Source: Ichthyophthirius multifiliis (taxonomy: Eukaryota; Ciliophora; Oligohymenophorea; Hymenostomatida). Taken from it: a DNA stretch of 64,000 bases. Shown here piece after piece: positions 63,922-64,000 of this stretch (position 1 is the stretch's first letter; every line of letters starts with the position of its first letter). The notes under the pieces were generated by a model. The model did not search any database. It was not told where the DNA came from and saw only the letters and a list, made by a program, of their open reading frames with translations. A program made the translations under genes and the position numbers. Location: assembly GCF_000220395.1 (NCBI RefSeq), contig NW_004085903.1, forward strand, positions 31,866 through 95,865. The letters are read 5' to 3'.

Positions 63922-64000
63922 GAAATATATTTATATAAATATATATTGAATATAAAGTATTTTTAAATGATTATTTTTGTTTGTATTTTTTTTATTTATT

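Noticed and set aside
1-64000. Programmed frameshifting as in Euplotes
   Set aside because: Euplotes uses TAA/TAG as stops and TGA for Cys; here TAA/TAG are Gln in conserved motifs. The frame breaks sit in homopolymers, so sequence error is simpler.

Overview
The window reads as macronuclear DNA of a ciliate that uses TAA and TAG as glutamine codons and TGA as its only stop. Base composition is extremely AT-rich, roughly 80-85% by eye. The reassignment is visible inside conserved motifs: the calcineurin motif RAHEAQ and the asparaginase motif LTGSQVP each have their Gln encoded by TAA. Introns are short GT-AG introns, mostly 40-60 nt. Intergenic spacers are almost pure A/T. Together with Asn/Gln-rich proteins this points to an oligohymenophorean ciliate, most like Ichthyophthirius; the genus is an inference. 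A 21-base N gap and several one-base frame breaks in poly-A/T runs indicate a draft assembly. Genes were traced by eye with the ciliate code because standard-code ORFs are only fragments.

Layout. 1-13.1 kb, all minus strand: a WD40 protein cut by the left edge, a divergent NADP-isocitrate-dehydrogenase homologue, a multipass membrane protein, and a very large leucine-rich-repeat protein. 14.9-27.9 kb, all plus strand: a guanylate-binding-protein-like gene, calcineurin A, a 78-aa orphan, an amino-acid-permease-like protein, mitochondrial ETF-ubiquinone oxidoreductase, a broken tubulin-glycylase-like (TTLL3-type) gene and a Gln/Asn-rich protein. 28.0-31.1 kb: beta-COP (minus). 31.1-34.2 kb: empty AT spacer. 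34.3-42.0 kb: RLP24 ribosome-biogenesis factor (minus), three-repeat Myb (plus), YIPF6-like Golgi protein (plus), asparaginase-ankyrin protein (minus), coiled-coil protein (minus). 42.0-45.0 kb: spacer with one doubtful gene. 45.0-54.5 kb: LITAF-domain protein, EFHC1/Rib72-like ciliary protein and a cyclic-nucleotide-binding protein (all plus), then VPS35L of the Retriever complex (minus). 55.2-63.9 kb, plus: pseudokinase-LRR protein, PX-PH phospholipase D and a 79-aa single-span protein.

There is no operon logic; the genes are ordinary eukaryotic housekeeping, trafficking and ciliary genes. Trafficking is well represented (beta-COP, YIPF6, VPS35L, PLD, LITAF). So are ciliary components (EFHC1-like and TTLL-like, perhaps the coiled-coil protein).

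The most unusual feature is that several enzyme-family genes keep their fold-level similarity but have lost active-site residues: the isocitrate dehydrogenase, asparaginase, GBP-type GTPase, TTLL ligase and protein kinase. No tRNA, rRNA, CRISPR, transposon or telomeric repeat was recognised.
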